Of a stretch of DNA of 34,290 nt, positions 1-8,728 are shown in pieces; position 1 is the stretch's first letter; each line of letters starts with the position of its first letter. This DNA comes from Qipengyuania sp. GTDB taxonomy: Bacteria > Pseudomonadota > Alphaproteobacteria > Sphingomonadales > Sphingomonadaceae. Position numbers and translations under genes: made by a program. The stretch lies in contig JAIETR010000040.1 of assembly GCA_019745075.1 (NCBI GenBank), positions 1 through 34,290 on the forward strand. The letters are read 5' to 3'. Under the pieces are notes generated by a model. That model did no database searches, had not been told where the DNA came from, and saw nothing but the letters and a program-made list of their open reading frames with translations.

Positions 1-854
1 AGCGCGCCGCCTGCGGCCAGCGCGGTGCCCGCCGCGGCGCCCGCGCCGAGCTGCGGGCCGCCCGAGACGATGCCGTTGGCGATGCCGGGACCGAAGATCG
101 ACAGGCCCAGGAGCGACAGCGCGGCGAGCGCGATGGCCATGACCTGATTGATGTCGGGCGCGGGGCCGAGGGCCGCGCCGGTGAACTGGCTGAACAACGT
201 CGTGCCGATGCCGGTGATGACCGCAAGCACCAGCACCTTGATGCCAGTCGAAACGACATGGCCCAGCACCTTTTCGGCCATGAAGGCGGTCTTGTTGAAG
301 AAGGCGAAGGGCAGCAGGACGAAGCCGGCGAGCGTCACCAGCTTGAACTCGATCAGCGTGATGAAGACCTGCACGGCGATGATGAAGAAGGCGAGCACCA
401 CGATCACCCAGGCGAGCAGCAGCACGAGGATCAGCGCGAGATTCGAGAACACGGCCCAAAGGCTGGAGAACTGCCCCGCCGCATCGAGCAGCGGCTTGGC
501 CGCTTCGAGCCCCTTGGCCGCGATCGTGCCGGGCTTCATGAACTCGTCGATCGTCATGGCGCCGCCGCTGGCCTGGAGGCCGAGTCCGGCGAAGCTCTCG
601 AACACGATGGTCGCGAGCAGCGCGAAATTGCCGATGATGAAGGCGAAGGTGCCGATATAGAGCGTCTTCTTGACGAGGCGTTGCAGCACGTCCTCATCCG
701 CGCCCCAAGCCCAGAACAGGCCGGCGAGCGTCACGTCGATGGCGATCAGCGTGGTCGAGAGGAACGCGACCTCGCCGCCGAGCAGCCCGAATCCGCTGTC
801 GATGTAGCCGGTGAAGACACCCAGGAAATTGTCGATAACGCCGGTGTCGTTCAT
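1..854 (-). CDS. trbL: TrbL/VirB6-like inner-membrane channel protein, C-terminus off the left edge
   Basis: This is the polytopic inner-membrane component of a P-type (trb) mating channel. The visible 284 residues begin MNDTGVIDNF and hold several long hydrophobic segments (about residues 25-50, 66-88, 128-165, 168-190, 208-222 and 243-262), separated by loops rich in Gly and Ala. This is the TrbL/VirB6 pattern. The frame stays open to base 1, so the end of the gene, and probably trbF, trbG and trbI, lie outside the window. The ATG at 854 overlaps the stop of the upstream trbK-like gene (ATGA), which supports this start and translational coupling. TrbL proteins usually have more than 400 residues, so over a third is likely missing here only because of the window edge. 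Confidence 0.9.
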   Translation of the reverse strand, partial: MNDTGVIDNFLGVFTGYIDSGFGLLGGEVAFLSTTLIAIDVTLAGLFWAWGADEDVLQRLVKKTLYIGTFAFIIGNFALLATIVFESFAGLGLQASGGAMTIDEFMKPGTIAAKGLEAAKPLLDAAGQFSSLWAVFSNLALILVLLLAWVIVVLAFFIIAVQVFITLIEFKLVTLAGFVLLPFAFFNKTAFMAEKVLGHVVSTGIKVLVLAVITGIGTTLFSQFTGAALGPAPDINQVMAIALAALSLLGLSIFGPGIANGIVSGGPQLGAGAAAGTALAAGGA

Positions 855-1153
855 GGCCGGACGCCTTCGTCCGGCGCCATGTCGCCGCCGCGCACGGTCG
901 CGGGCGCGGACTCGTCCTGGCGGAAGAAGCGACGGCGGTTGGCGGCCCAGGCCGCCTCGCACCCGCTGTCCGGCATGGTGAGCGAGGCGCAACGGTCCAG
1001 CTCGCGGGCGAGCCTGGCCTGGCTTTCATCCGCCGGCAGGACGAGCGGCGGCGCGGGCGCAGGCTCATCGGGCTGGATGGCGGCGACGATCGCCACCGTC
1101 ATCATCAGCCCGGCCAGCGCCGCCACCCCTGCGATCTTCGCCGTGCGCGACAT
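851..1153 (-). CDS. TrbK-like small envelope protein (putative entry exclusion)
   Basis: A 100-residue protein with an N-terminal hydrophobic segment (about residues 7-27) that can act as a signal anchor, followed by a Pro-rich linker. The C-terminal stretch has two cysteines (in DRCASL and SGCEAAW) and ends in a basic patch (ANRRRFF). Size, Cys pair and position between trbJ and trbL match the alternative TrbK family linked to entry exclusion. The function comes from family and position, not from a catalytic motif. It starts 8 bases after the trbJ stop and its stop overlaps the trbL start. Confidence 0.78.
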   Translation of the reverse strand: MSRTAKIAGVAALAGLMMTVAIVAAIQPDEPAPAPPLVLPADESQARLARELDRCASLTMPDSGCEAAWAANRRRFFRQDESAPATVRGGDMAPDEGVRP

Positions 1154-1161
1154 CGGGCGTC

Positions 1162-1878
1162 TCAGGTGCCCATGAAGCGGCGGAACCGCTCGCGCCCTTC
1201 GGCCTCCTCGGCCGCCTGCCGGGCGGATTGCAGCGCCTGCGCCCGGCCCTGCGCCGCAACGGCGGCGGTGAGGTCCGCGAGCTGCTGCGATTGCAGAGCG
1301 AGAAGCTGGTTGCCCGCCTGCGCCGCCTGAAGCGCGCCCGTCGCGGACTGGCTGGCCGAGACCAGGCTGTCCATCGTCGTGCGCGTGCCTTCGATGTTGC
1401 CGACGACGCCGGCCTGCACCTGCAAGGCATCCTGAAAGGCCCCGACGCTATCCTCCCAGCGAGAGTTCGCGTTGGCGACCATCTGCGCGTGATCGCCGGT
1501 CAGCGCCGCGCCCTTGTAGCGGCCGTTGAACGCCTGCTGGATGTCCTGCACGTCGTAGGCGATGCGCTGCGCCTCGCCGAGAAGCTGCTGGGTGCGCTGC
1601 ACCTGTTGCTGGAGCTGCTGGAGCGAGGAGAATGGCAGCGAGGTGAGGTTGCGCGCCTCGTTGATGAGGCTCGTCGCCTGGTTCTGGATTTGCTGGATCT
1701 GATTGTTGATCTGCTGGAGCGACCGGGCGGCCGTCAGCACGTTCTGCGCGTAATTGGTCGGGTCATAGACGATGCCGCCGAACTGCGCGTAGGCCGGCAT
1801 GGGCGCGATCATCGGCACGACGGCCGCGCTGGCGAGGACGCCGGCCAGGATGGCGCGGCGCAGAGTCATTTTGGTCAT
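1162..1878 (-). CDS. trbJ: TrbJ/VirB5-like pilus-associated protein
   Basis: A 238-residue secreted protein. It has a classic signal peptide with basic n-region MTKMTLRR, a hydrophobic core and likely cleavage after AYA at residue 31. The mature part is Gln-rich and heptad-like (LQQINNQIQQIQNQ, SLQQLQQQVQRTQQLL), as in TrbJ/VirB5 proteins that sit on or near the pilus tip. I chose the ATG at 1878 because it overlaps the trbE stop (ATGA) and has an AGGAG box a few bases upstream. A longer in-frame start at 1947 would lie inside trbE and spoil the signal peptide. Confidence 0.9.
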   Translation of the reverse strand: MTKMTLRRAILAGVLASAAVVPMIAPMPAYAQFGGIVYDPTNYAQNVLTAARSLQQINNQIQQIQNQATSLINEARNLTSLPFSSLQQLQQQVQRTQQLLGEAQRIAYDVQDIQQAFNGRYKGAALTGDHAQMVANANSRWEDSVGAFQDALQVQAGVVGNIEGTRTTMDSLVSASQSATGALQAAQAGNQLLALQSQQLADLTAAVAAQGRAQALQSARQAAEEAEGRERFRRFMGT

Positions 1879-4313
1879 AGCGGTAACTCCTGCTGGCTGG
1901 GGGGAAGAAGTTCGACGGCCCAGGCGCAGCCGCGATGGCGCAGCCATTCGGCCGCGAACGCCGGTGCCCCGTGGGTTTCGATGATGTCGGCGATGGCGAG
2001 CTGGTCGGTCTTCGACGACGCGGCGGTAAAGGTCAGCGCGACCTCACCCAGCCCCAGCTCGAACAAGCGATTGCCGCGCCTGCTTTGACAGTAATAATCC
2101 CTCTTGGGCGTCGCCCGGCTGAGGATTTCGATCTGCCGGGCATTGAGCCCGAACCGCTCGTAGATGGCCGCGATCTGCGGCTCGGCCGCGCGCTCGTTCG
2201 GCAGGAAGATGCGCGTCGGGCAGCTCTCGATGATGGCCGGCGCGATGCTCGACGTCTCGATGTCGGCGAGGCTCTGCGTCGCGAAGACGACGCTGGCATT
2301 GCGCTTGCGCAAGGTCTTCAGCCACTCGCGGAGCTGCGCGGCGAAGTCCGGGCTGTCGAGGACCAGCCAGCCCTCGTCGATGATGATGAGCGTCGGCGAG
2401 CCGTCCAGCCGCGCTTCGATCCGGTGGAACAGGTAGGAGAGCACTGCGGCGGCCGAGCCGGCGCCGACCAACCCCTCGGTCTCGAAGGCTTGCATGTCGG
2501 CTTCGCCCAGCCGCTCGGCCTCGGCGTCGAGCAGCCGGCCCCACGGCCCGCCGATGCAATAGGGCGCGAGCGCCTGCTTGAGCTGCTGGCTCTGCAACAG
2601 CACCGCGAGCCCTGTCAGCGTGCGTTCGGCGGGCGGTGCGCTGGCCAGCGATCCGAGTGCCGACCAGATATGCTCCTTGGCCTGGGGATCGACCGCGACG
2701 CCTTCGCTGGCGAGGATCGCCGCCAGCCATTCGGCCGCCCAGGCGCGTTCGGCCGGATCGTCGATATGGGCGAGCGGCTGCAACTGGACGCCGACTTCAT
2801 CGTCGGAGAGGCTACCGCCGAGATCCTGCCAGTCCCCGCCACAGGCGATGGCGGCGGCGCGGATCGAGCCGCCGAAGTCGAACGCGAAGACCTGGGCGTT
2901 CTCGTAGCGGCGGAACTGCATCGCCATCAGGGCCAGAAGCACCGACTTTCCGGCGCCGGTCGGGCCGACGATCAGCGTGTGCCCGACATCGCTGCCATCG
3001 GGGTGAAGGGAAAACCGGAACGGGGTCGAGCCTTCGGTCCTGCCGTAGAGCAAGGGGGGTTGTCCGAAGTGCTCGTCCCGTTCCGGCCCCGCCCATACTG
3101 CTGATAGGGGGATCAGGTGGGCGAGATTGACGGTGGAGATCGGCGGTTGCCGGACGTTGGCGTAGGTGTGGCCGGGGAGCGAGCCGAGCCACGCTTCCAC
3201 GGCGTTCATCCCCTCGGGAATGACGGTGAAGTCGCGGCCCTGGATGACCTTCTCGACCAGCCGCAGTTTTTCGGCAGCGATGGCGGGATCGCGGTCCCAC
3301 ACCGTCACCGTCGCGGTGACGTAGGCCATGCCAGCATAGTCGGCGCCCAGCTCCTGCAAGGCGGTGTCGGCGTCGGCGGCCTTGTTCGAGGCGTCGCTGT
3401 CGAGCAGCGTGGACGCCTCGTTGGTCATGACTTCCTTGAGGATCGCCGCGACCGACTTGCGCTTGGCGAACCATTGCCGCCTGATCCTGGTCAGCAGCTT
3501 GGTCGCGTCGGTCTTGTCGAGCATGATCGCGCGGGTCGCCCAGCGATACTCGAAGGCGAGCCGGTTCAGCTCGTCGAGCAGGCCGGGGAACGTGACGCTC
3601 GGGAATCCCGTGATCGTCAGCGTGCGGAGATGATGATCGCCCAGGCGCGGTTCGAGCCCGCCGGTCAGCGGCTCGTCGGCGAGCAGCGCGTCCAGGTGCA
3701 TCGGCGTCTCGGGGACGCGCACCCGCTGGCGCCGGGTCGAGATGGTGCTGTGCAGGTAGGTCAGCGTCTCGCCGTCATCGAGCCAGCGGACCTCGGGCAC
3801 GAAGCCTTCGACCAGATTGAGAACGCGGTCGCTGCGATCGGTGAAGCCCTTGAGCAGCTCCCACGGATCGACGCCGCTGGTGGACCGGCCCTCGTAGAGC
3901 CAGCCTTCGGCCCGCGCGGCTTCCTCGGCCGGCGGCATCCACAGCAGCGTCAGATAATAGGCGCTCTCGAAGTGGGCGCCTTCCTCGCGGAACTGTTCGC
4001 GCCGCTCCATATCGACCAGCGCCGAGACCGGATCGGGAAACTCCGATTCCGGATAGTCGAGCGCGGGCGTGCGCTGCGCCTCGACAAAGATCGCCCAGCC
4101 CGATCCCAGCCGGCGGAGCGCGTTGTTGAGCCGCGCCGTGGTGGCGACCAGCTCGGCCGGCGTGGCGCTGTCGAGATCGGGGCCACGGAACCGCGCGGTC
4201 CTCTGAAAGCTGCCGTCCTTGTTGAGAACGACGCCTTCGCCGACCAGCGCGGCCCAAGGCAGGAAGTCGGCCAGGTGGGCGGCGCGATTCCGGTATTCGC
4301 GCAGGCTCATCAT
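1875..4313 (-). CDS. trbE: TrbE/VirB4 conjugation ATPase
   Basis: The 812-residue ATPase powers pilus assembly and substrate passage at the inner face of the membrane. Residues about 1-400 form the CagE/TrbE-VirB N-terminal domain. The C-terminal motor domain has Walker A GPTGAGKS at 450-457 and Walker B LIIIDEGWLVLD with DE at 646-647, followed by a VFATQS motif near 676-681. Length and motif order are normal for the family, with no sign of decay. Start 4313 (MMSLREYR) overlaps the trbD stop as ATGA; ATG 4310 is the close alternative. The gene lies between trbD and trbJ in one operon. Confidence 0.95.
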   Translation of the reverse strand: MMSLREYRNRAAHLADFLPWAALVGEGVVLNKDGSFQRTARFRGPDLDSATPAELVATTARLNNALRRLGSGWAIFVEAQRTPALDYPESEFPDPVSALVDMERREQFREEGAHFESAYYLTLLWMPPAEEAARAEGWLYEGRSTSGVDPWELLKGFTDRSDRVLNLVEGFVPEVRWLDDGETLTYLHSTISTRRQRVRVPETPMHLDALLADEPLTGGLEPRLGDHHLRTLTITGFPSVTFPGLLDELNRLAFEYRWATRAIMLDKTDATKLLTRIRRQWFAKRKSVAAILKEVMTNEASTLLDSDASNKAADADTALQELGADYAGMAYVTATVTVWDRDPAIAAEKLRLVEKVIQGRDFTVIPEGMNAVEAWLGSLPGHTYANVRQPPISTVNLAHLIPLSAVWAGPERDEHFGQPPLLYGRTEGSTPFRFSLHPDGSDVGHTLIVGPTGAGKSVLLALMAMQFRRYENAQVFAFDFGGSIRAAAIACGGDWQDLGGSLSDDEVGVQLQPLAHIDDPAERAWAAEWLAAILASEGVAVDPQAKEHIWSALGSLASAPPAERTLTGLAVLLQSQQLKQALAPYCIGGPWGRLLDAEAERLGEADMQAFETEGLVGAGSAAAVLSYLFHRIEARLDGSPTLIIIDEGWLVLDSPDFAAQLREWLKTLRKRNASVVFATQSLADIETSSIAPAIIESCPTRIFLPNERAAEPQIAAIYERFGLNARQIEILSRATPKRDYYCQSRRGNRLFELGLGEVALTFTAASSKTDQLAIADIIETHGAPAFAAEWLRHRGCAWAVELLPPSQQELPL

Positions 4314-4591
4314 GGCCGCATCCACGCCGGATAGCGGAGGTGCCGGCGAGCCACGTCCACGAACTGCGGATCGCGGCGCGCGGCCCATACCGAGAGCGCG
4401 TGGCCGATGGCCCAGATGGCGAGGCCGGCGATCCAGAGGCGCAGGCCGAGGCCGATCGCGCCTGCCAGCGTGCCGTTGACGATGGCGAGCGCGCGCGGGG
4501 CGCCGCCGAGCAGGATCGGCTCGGTCAGCGCCCGATGGACCGGGGCGTAGAAGCCGGCGATCGGCTCGACGGGATCGGCCGCGCCCGTCAT
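4310..4591 (-). CDS. trbD: TrbD/VirB3-like inner-membrane protein
   Basis: A 93-residue protein beginning MTGAADPVEP with the typical TrbD start pattern (GFYAPVHRALTEPILLGGAPR) and two hydrophobic helices (about residues 32-46 and 48-63). VirB3/TrbD proteins work with VirB4/TrbE in the inner membrane. Both ends overlap neighbours by four bases (ATGA with trbC upstream and trbE downstream), so the trb genes are translationally coupled here. Confidence 0.9.
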   Translation of the reverse strand: MTGAADPVEPIAGFYAPVHRALTEPILLGGAPRALAIVNGTLAGAIGLGLRLWIAGLAIWAIGHALSVWAARRDPQFVDVARRHLRYPAWMRP

Positions 4592-4923
4592 GCGATCAGC
4601 GCTCCGCCGCCGAACGAGAAGAACGACAGGAAGAAGCTCGACGCGGCGAAGGCGATCGACAGGCCGAACACGATCTGGATGAGGCGGCGAAAGCCTCCCG
4701 ACGTGTCGCCGAAGGCGAGCGTGAGGCCGGTGACAATGATGATGATGACGGCGATGATTTTCGCCACCGGCCCCTCGATGCTTTCGAGGATGCTTTGCAG
4801 CGGGGCTTCCCACGGCATAGACGAGCCGCCAGCGTGGGCCGGAACGGCGAAGGTCAGCGCGATCACGCTGGCGGTGGCGGTGAGCATGGCGCGACGCGCG
4901 CCATGCCGAAGGGCATGGATCAT
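4588..4923 (-). CDS. trbC: TrbC/VirB2 pilin precursor
   Basis: A 111-residue pilin precursor. It has a long signal peptide ending VPAHA (cleavage near residue 31), a short polar stretch (MPWEAPLQSILESIEGP) and two hydrophobic helices (about 53-72 and 82-109), as in VirB2/TrbC pilins. In RP4 the homologous pilin is cyclised by TraF, and a TraF-type peptidase is encoded at 12515 in this same element. The start at 4923 overlaps the trbB stop. A much longer open frame continues upstream through trbB but is an overlap artefact. Confidence 0.9.
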   Translation of the reverse strand: MIHALRHGARRAMLTATASVIALTFAVPAHAGGSSMPWEAPLQSILESIEGPVAKIIAVIIIIVTGLTLAFGDTSGGFRRLIQIVFGLSIAFAASSFFLSFFSFGGGALIA

Positions 4924-5906
4924 GGCAGGTCTCCGGGGTGGGGGGTGGTGAGCGGTGCGAGGCGGTAGTCGCCGGTCGCGGGGTCGAGCCCGTCGACGCG
5001 GGCCAGCTCGGTCAGCCGGCGCCCGTGCCCGTCGCGGACCAGCACGGCGATCAGGTCGATGGTCTCGGCCAGCAGCGCGCGCGGGACCGTGACGACGGCC
5101 TCCTGGATGAGCTGCTCCATGCGGCGCAGCGCGCCGAGCGCGGTCCCGGCGTGAATGGTGCCGATGCCGCCGGGGTGGCCGGTGCCCCAGGCTTTGAGAA
5201 GGTCGAGCGCCTCGGCGCCGCGCACCTCGCCGATGGGAATGCGGTCGGGGCGGAGCCGCAGCGAGGATCGGACGAGATCGGACAGCGAGACGACGCCATC
5301 CTTGGTCCGCATGGCGACGAGGTTGGGCGCGGCGCATTGCAGCTCGCGCGTGTCTTCGATCAGGACGATGCGGTCGGTGGTCTTCGCCACCTCGGCGAGC
5401 AGCGCGTTGACCAGCGTGGTCTTGCCGCTGCCGGTCCCGCCCGCGACGAGGATGTTGGCGCGGGTCTCGACGCCATCGCGCAGAGCCGCCGCCTCGGCCG
5501 CCGACATGATCCCGGCGGCCGCATAGTCGTCGAGCGTGAACACCGCGACGGCGGGCTTGCGGATCGCGAAGGCCGACGCGGCGACGACGGGCGGCAGCAA
5601 CCCCTCGAACCGCTCGCCCCCTTCCGGCAGCTCGGCCGAGACGCGCGGGGACCGGGCATGGACCTCGACGCCGACATGGTGCGCGACCAGGCGGACGATG
5701 CGCTCGCCATCGGCGGCGCTCAGCGTCATGCCGGTGTCGCTGATGCCTTCGCCGAGCCGATCGACCCACAGCCGCCCGTCCGGGTTCAGCATCACCTCGA
5801 TGACAGCGGCATCGTCGAGCCAGGCGGCGATCGACGGGCCGAGCGCCGTGCGCAGCATCCGCGCGCCGCGTGTCTTCGCCTCGGAATGGATGGGATGGAC
5901 GGTCAA
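4920..5906 (-). CDS. trbB: TrbB/VirB11 traffic ATPase
   Basis: A hexameric secretion ATPase of the VirB11 family with 328 residues. The N-terminal domain carries the TrbB signature [19 protein letters not shown] (36-54). Walker A GGTGSGKT is at 156-163, an Asp box [10 protein letters not shown] at 181-190 and a His box with [14 protein letters not shown] near 232-245. The start is uncertain. A TTG at 5906 has AGGGG upstream, but a terminator-like hairpin and its U-run end right at this codon. The ATG at 5858 (MLRTALGP) would still give a complete domain. First gene of the trb operon. Confidence 0.94.
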   Translation of the reverse strand: MTVHPIHSEAKTRGARMLRTALGPSIAAWLDDAAVIEVMLNPDGRLWVDRLGEGISDTGMTLSAADGERIVRLVAHHVGVEVHARSPRVSAELPEGGERFEGLLPPVVAASAFAIRKPAVAVFTLDDYAAAGIMSAAEAAALRDGVETRANILVAGGTGSGKTTLVNALLAEVAKTTDRIVLIEDTRELQCAAPNLVAMRTKDGVVSLSDLVRSSLRLRPDRIPIGEVRGAEALDLLKAWGTGHPGGIGTIHAGTALGALRRMEQLIQEAVVTVPRALLAETIDLIAVLVRDGHGRRLTELARVDGLDPATGDYRLAPLTTPHPGDLP

Positions 5907-5954
5907 GAAAAAGCCCCTGATGAGGGCCGGGCGAACCGCCGCCCGGCGTCAGGG
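5905..5954 (-). terminator. Terminator or attenuator hairpin at the trbB start
   Basis: On the minus strand, CCCTGA pairs with TCAGGG (5949-5954 with 5915-5920) around an inner 8 bp stem (5940-5947 with 5926-5933, loop of six). A CTTTTTCTT run follows at about 5914-5905, directly on the TTG start of trbB. It has the form of an intrinsic terminator, placed between the copG-like gene and the trb operon. Confidence 0.6.
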
Positions 5955-6009
5955 ACACATCAAGAGAGACAGAAAAGTCCGTCCTTCAACAAGTAAATGC
6001 GGTCGTCGT

Positions 6010-6042
6010 AGTCTGGCGTAGAGAGACAAGAACTGGCGTAGT
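6010..6042 (-). promoter_or_regulatory. 33 bp paired-repeat site upstream of the trb operon
   Basis: The stretch holds two copies of TGGCGTAG (plus strand, 6014-6021 and 6034-6041) exactly 20 bp apart, two helical turns. It matches a site at 8551-8583 at 27 of 33 positions with no gaps. It lies in the gap between the copG-like stop and trbB. I infer a binding site for a regulator of the transfer genes; the CopG-like protein next to it is one candidate. Confidence 0.55.
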
Positions 6043-6046
6043 CAGC

Positions 6047-6466
6047 TCATTCTTCTTGGGGCGGAAAGTCCTCGCCGATTTCTTGTCTGACCTTCGGACC
6101 CTTCGCGAGTCGGCGGCCGAGCGCCTCCATGAAGGCGTCGTAGCGGTCGCCGCCCTGACGGCGCATCGCGGCCCGCTCGCTCTCGGGCGGCGGCGGGGTG
6201 TTCGACAGCCAGAAGCGCACGAACAGCGCGATCATCTCGACGCCGATCCCCGTGTCGCGCTCCAGCCGGGTCATGCGCCGGTCCAGCTTGTCGAGCCGCT
6301 TGGCGATGGCGGCCTCGCGCTGCTCATCGGCGTCGGGCGACAGGAAGGACGCGATGGCGGCCTCGGCGATCAGCGAGCGGGATTTGTCCCGCCGGTCGGC
6401 ATAGGCGGCAAGCGCGCGCATCAGCTCCGGGTCGAGATAGACCGACAGTGGCGTCTTGGTTGTCAT
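6047..6466 (-). CDS. CopG/ribbon-helix-helix family protein of the transfer region
   Basis: A 139-residue protein. Its first 45 residues fit a ribbon-helix-helix fold (TPLSVYLDPELMRALAAYADRR, then KSRSLIAEAAIASFL), a DNA-binding fold of CopG/MetJ/Arc proteins. Residues about 50-72 form a charged heptad helix (AIAKRLDKLDRRMTRLER), and a hydrophobic stretch near 76-90 follows. Genes of this type commonly sit between traG and trbB in such elements. Its ATG overlaps the traG stop (ATGA), so it is co-translated with the coupling protein. It may bind the two 33 bp sites flanking the traG-copG unit; this is inference. Confidence 0.85.
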   Translation of the reverse strand: MTTKTPLSVYLDPELMRALAAYADRRDKSRSLIAEAAIASFLSPDADEQREAAIAKRLDKLDRRMTRLERDTGIGVEMIALFVRFWLSNTPPPPESERAAMRRQGGDRYDAFMEALGRRLAKGPKVRQEIGEDFPPQEE

Positions 6467-8493
6467 AGCTCGATGCCATCCTCGGGATCGAGCGACGCCT
6501 GCCGAGCCACGCGCTGCATCTGGCGGCGCACCGTCGCCTGCCGCGCCGCGTCGCTATCGGGGTCTGGCTCGTCCAGCTCGAACTCGTTGGCGGGCGCAGG
6601 CCGGGGCGTCGGCGCGATGTCTATATGGCGCTCCAACGCCGGCTCGCGGCGCAGGTCCGCATTGTCGGCATCGTCCTCAGCATCCGCCTTCTTGGTGGCC
6701 TTTTTCTTCTTCGGCTTCTTCGGCGCATCATGCTCGATCGGTTCGGGCATCGGCGGCGCCTCGATCGGCGCCAGGCCGCTCCAGTCGTCGGGGCGCGACG
6801 GGCCGCCTCCGACATTGCTATCGGGCGGCGACAGCACCCGCTGCGTGAACCGCCGGTCCTTGAAGTAGCGGACCTTCTTCGCCCGGATCGGCGGGATGCC
6901 CGCGACCATGACGATCTCGTCGTCGGGCGGAAGCTGCATGATCTCGCCGGGGGTGAGAAGCTGGCGGGCGGTCTCGGAGCGCGATACCATCAGATGGCCG
7001 AGCCAGGGCGAGAGGCGGTGCCCGGCGTAATTCTTCATCGCCCGCATCTCGGTCGCGGTGCCGAGCGCGTCCGATATGCGCTTGGCGGTGCGCTCGTCGT
7101 TGGTGGCGAACGACACGCGCACATGGCAGTTGTCGAGGATCGCGTTGTTCGGCCCGTAAGCCTTCTCGATCTGATTGAGGCTCTGCGCGATCAGGAAGCT
7201 CTGGATGCCGTAGCCGGCCATGAACGCCAGCGCGCTCTCGAAGAAGTCGAGCCGCCCCAGCGCGGGAAACTCGTCGAGCATCAAGAGCAGCCGGTGGCGC
7301 GACTGCCGCGCCTTCAAGTCTTCGGTCAGCCGGCGCCCGATCTGGTTGAGGATGAGGCGGATGAGGGGCTTGGTGCGCGAGATGTCGCTGGGCGGCACGA
7401 CGAGGTAGAGCGTCACCGGCAGCTCGCCCTCGACCAAATCCTTTATGCGCCACTCGCAGGTGCGCGTGACTTGCGCCACGACGGGATCGCGATAGAGCCC
7501 AAGGAACGACATCGCGGTCGAGAGCACGCCCGATCGCTCGTTGGCCGATTTGTTGAGCAGCTCGCGCGCGGCCGAGGCGACGACGGGATGGACGCCCGCC
7601 TCGCCCAGATGCGGCGTCGTCATCATCGCCCATAGCGTGCTCTCGATCGGGCGGCGGGGGTCGGACAGGAAGGCGGCGACGCCAGCCAGCGTCTTGTCGG
7701 CCTCGGCGTAGAGCACATGGAGGATCGTGCCGACCAGCAAGGCATGGGAGGTCTTTTCCCAATGGTTGCGCTTCTCCAGCGAACCTTCCGGGTCCACCAG
7801 CACGTCGGCGACGTTCTGCACGTCGCGCACTTCCCAAGCGCCCTTGCGGATTTCGAGCAGCGGATTGTAGGCGGCCGACGCGCCGTTGGTCGGATCGAAC
7901 AGCAACACCCGCGCGTGCTGCGCGCGAAAGCCGGCGGTGAGCTGCCAGTTCTCGCCTTTGATGTCATGCACGATCGCCGAGCCGGGCCAGGTCAGCAGCG
8001 TGGGCACGACGAGGCCAACGCCCTTGCCCGACCGCGTGGGCGCGAAGCACAGCACATGCTCGGGACCGTCGTGGCGCAGATAGTCGCGCCCGAGCCGGCC
8101 GAGCATGACGCCGCTGTCGCCCAGCAGCCTGGCGGCAGCGATCTCCCCGCGCGTCGCCCAGCGGGCCGAGCCATAGGTCTCGGCGTTCTTCAGCTCGCGC
8201 GCACGCCAGACCGACATGCCGATGGCGACGACGATCGCGGCGAACCCGCCCGACACGGCGATGAACGCGCTGGTCTGGAATATCTCCGGCGCATAGGCGT
8301 CGAAGGAGAACCACCACCAGAAGAAGGCCGGCGGCGGATAGATCGGCCAATCGCCGAGCATGAACCACGGCGACCCAAGCTCGGGCTGATAGGCGAGCGC
8401 CGCGGCCGTCCATTGCGTCGCGGTCCATAGGGCGGCGAGCACGATCAGGAAGACCGCGAAGACCTGACCCCAAAGGATTTTGGTTGCCGACAT
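6463..8493 (-). CDS. traG: TraG/VirD4-type coupling protein (T4CP)
   Basis: The coupling ATPase brings the relaxase-DNA complex to the mating channel. The protein has 676 residues. Membrane helices lie near residues 9-30 and 75-95, Walker A APTRSGKG at 151-158 and Walker B LLLMLDEFPALG with DE at 407-408. The C-terminal tail (about 585-676) is charged and low in complexity, with a Lys run KKPKKKKATKKADAEDDAD. I chose ATG 8493 (MSATKILWGQ), which matches how the family usually begins; a TTG at 8529 is possible. A copG-like gene follows with ATGA overlap. Confidence 0.94.
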   Translation of the reverse strand: MSATKILWGQVFAVFLIVLAALWTATQWTAAALAYQPELGSPWFMLGDWPIYPPPAFFWWWFSFDAYAPEIFQTSAFIAVSGGFAAIVVAIGMSVWRARELKNAETYGSARWATRGEIAAARLLGDSGVMLGRLGRDYLRHDGPEHVLCFAPTRSGKGVGLVVPTLLTWPGSAIVHDIKGENWQLTAGFRAQHARVLLFDPTNGASAAYNPLLEIRKGAWEVRDVQNVADVLVDPEGSLEKRNHWEKTSHALLVGTILHVLYAEADKTLAGVAAFLSDPRRPIESTLWAMMTTPHLGEAGVHPVVASAARELLNKSANERSGVLSTAMSFLGLYRDPVVAQVTRTCEWRIKDLVEGELPVTLYLVVPPSDISRTKPLIRLILNQIGRRLTEDLKARQSRHRLLLMLDEFPALGRLDFFESALAFMAGYGIQSFLIAQSLNQIEKAYGPNNAILDNCHVRVSFATNDERTAKRISDALGTATEMRAMKNYAGHRLSPWLGHLMVSRSETARQLLTPGEIMQLPPDDEIVMVAGIPPIRAKKVRYFKDRRFTQRVLSPPDSNVGGGPSRPDDWSGLAPIEAPPMPEPIEHDAPKKPKKKKATKKADAEDDADNADLRREPALERHIDIAPTPRPAPANEFELDEPDPDSDAARQATVRRQMQRVARQASLDPEDGIEL

Positions 8494-8550
8494 GGCATCG
8501 AAGTCGATGCGTGCCGGATACCAAATCAAGTCACTGTTATTATGAAGGAA

Positions 8551-8583
8551 AGTCTAGCGTAGAAAGACAGGGAGTAGCGTAGT
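8551..8583 (-). promoter_or_regulatory. 33 bp paired-repeat site upstream of traG
   Basis: Second copy of the site at 6010-6042, with TAGCGTAG units at 8555-8562 and 8575-8582, again 20 bp apart. A perfect minus-strand TATAAT hexamer lies at 8591-8596, so the site would fall around the transcript start of traG, as expected of an operator. I see no convincing -35 hexamer at 16-18 bp, which fits a promoter that needs an activator or is weak. Confidence 0.55.
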
Positions 8584-8728
8584 TCGGCCTATTATATTTC
8601 CGAGCGTGATCGGCGTTATTGGACGGATATTCACGCGATAGCCGGACTACGGCCCGAATCCCTGTGCGTTCGATGCCAACGGTGATGCGCCGCGCCATCG
8701 GGATTGATGCGGCGCGTGGTGATCCGCC

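Noticed and set aside
4588-5958. 456-residue fusion of a long N-terminal part with TrbC
   Set aside because: The upstream part is the other frame of trbB. The TrbC signal peptide and the ATGA overlap fix the start at 4923.
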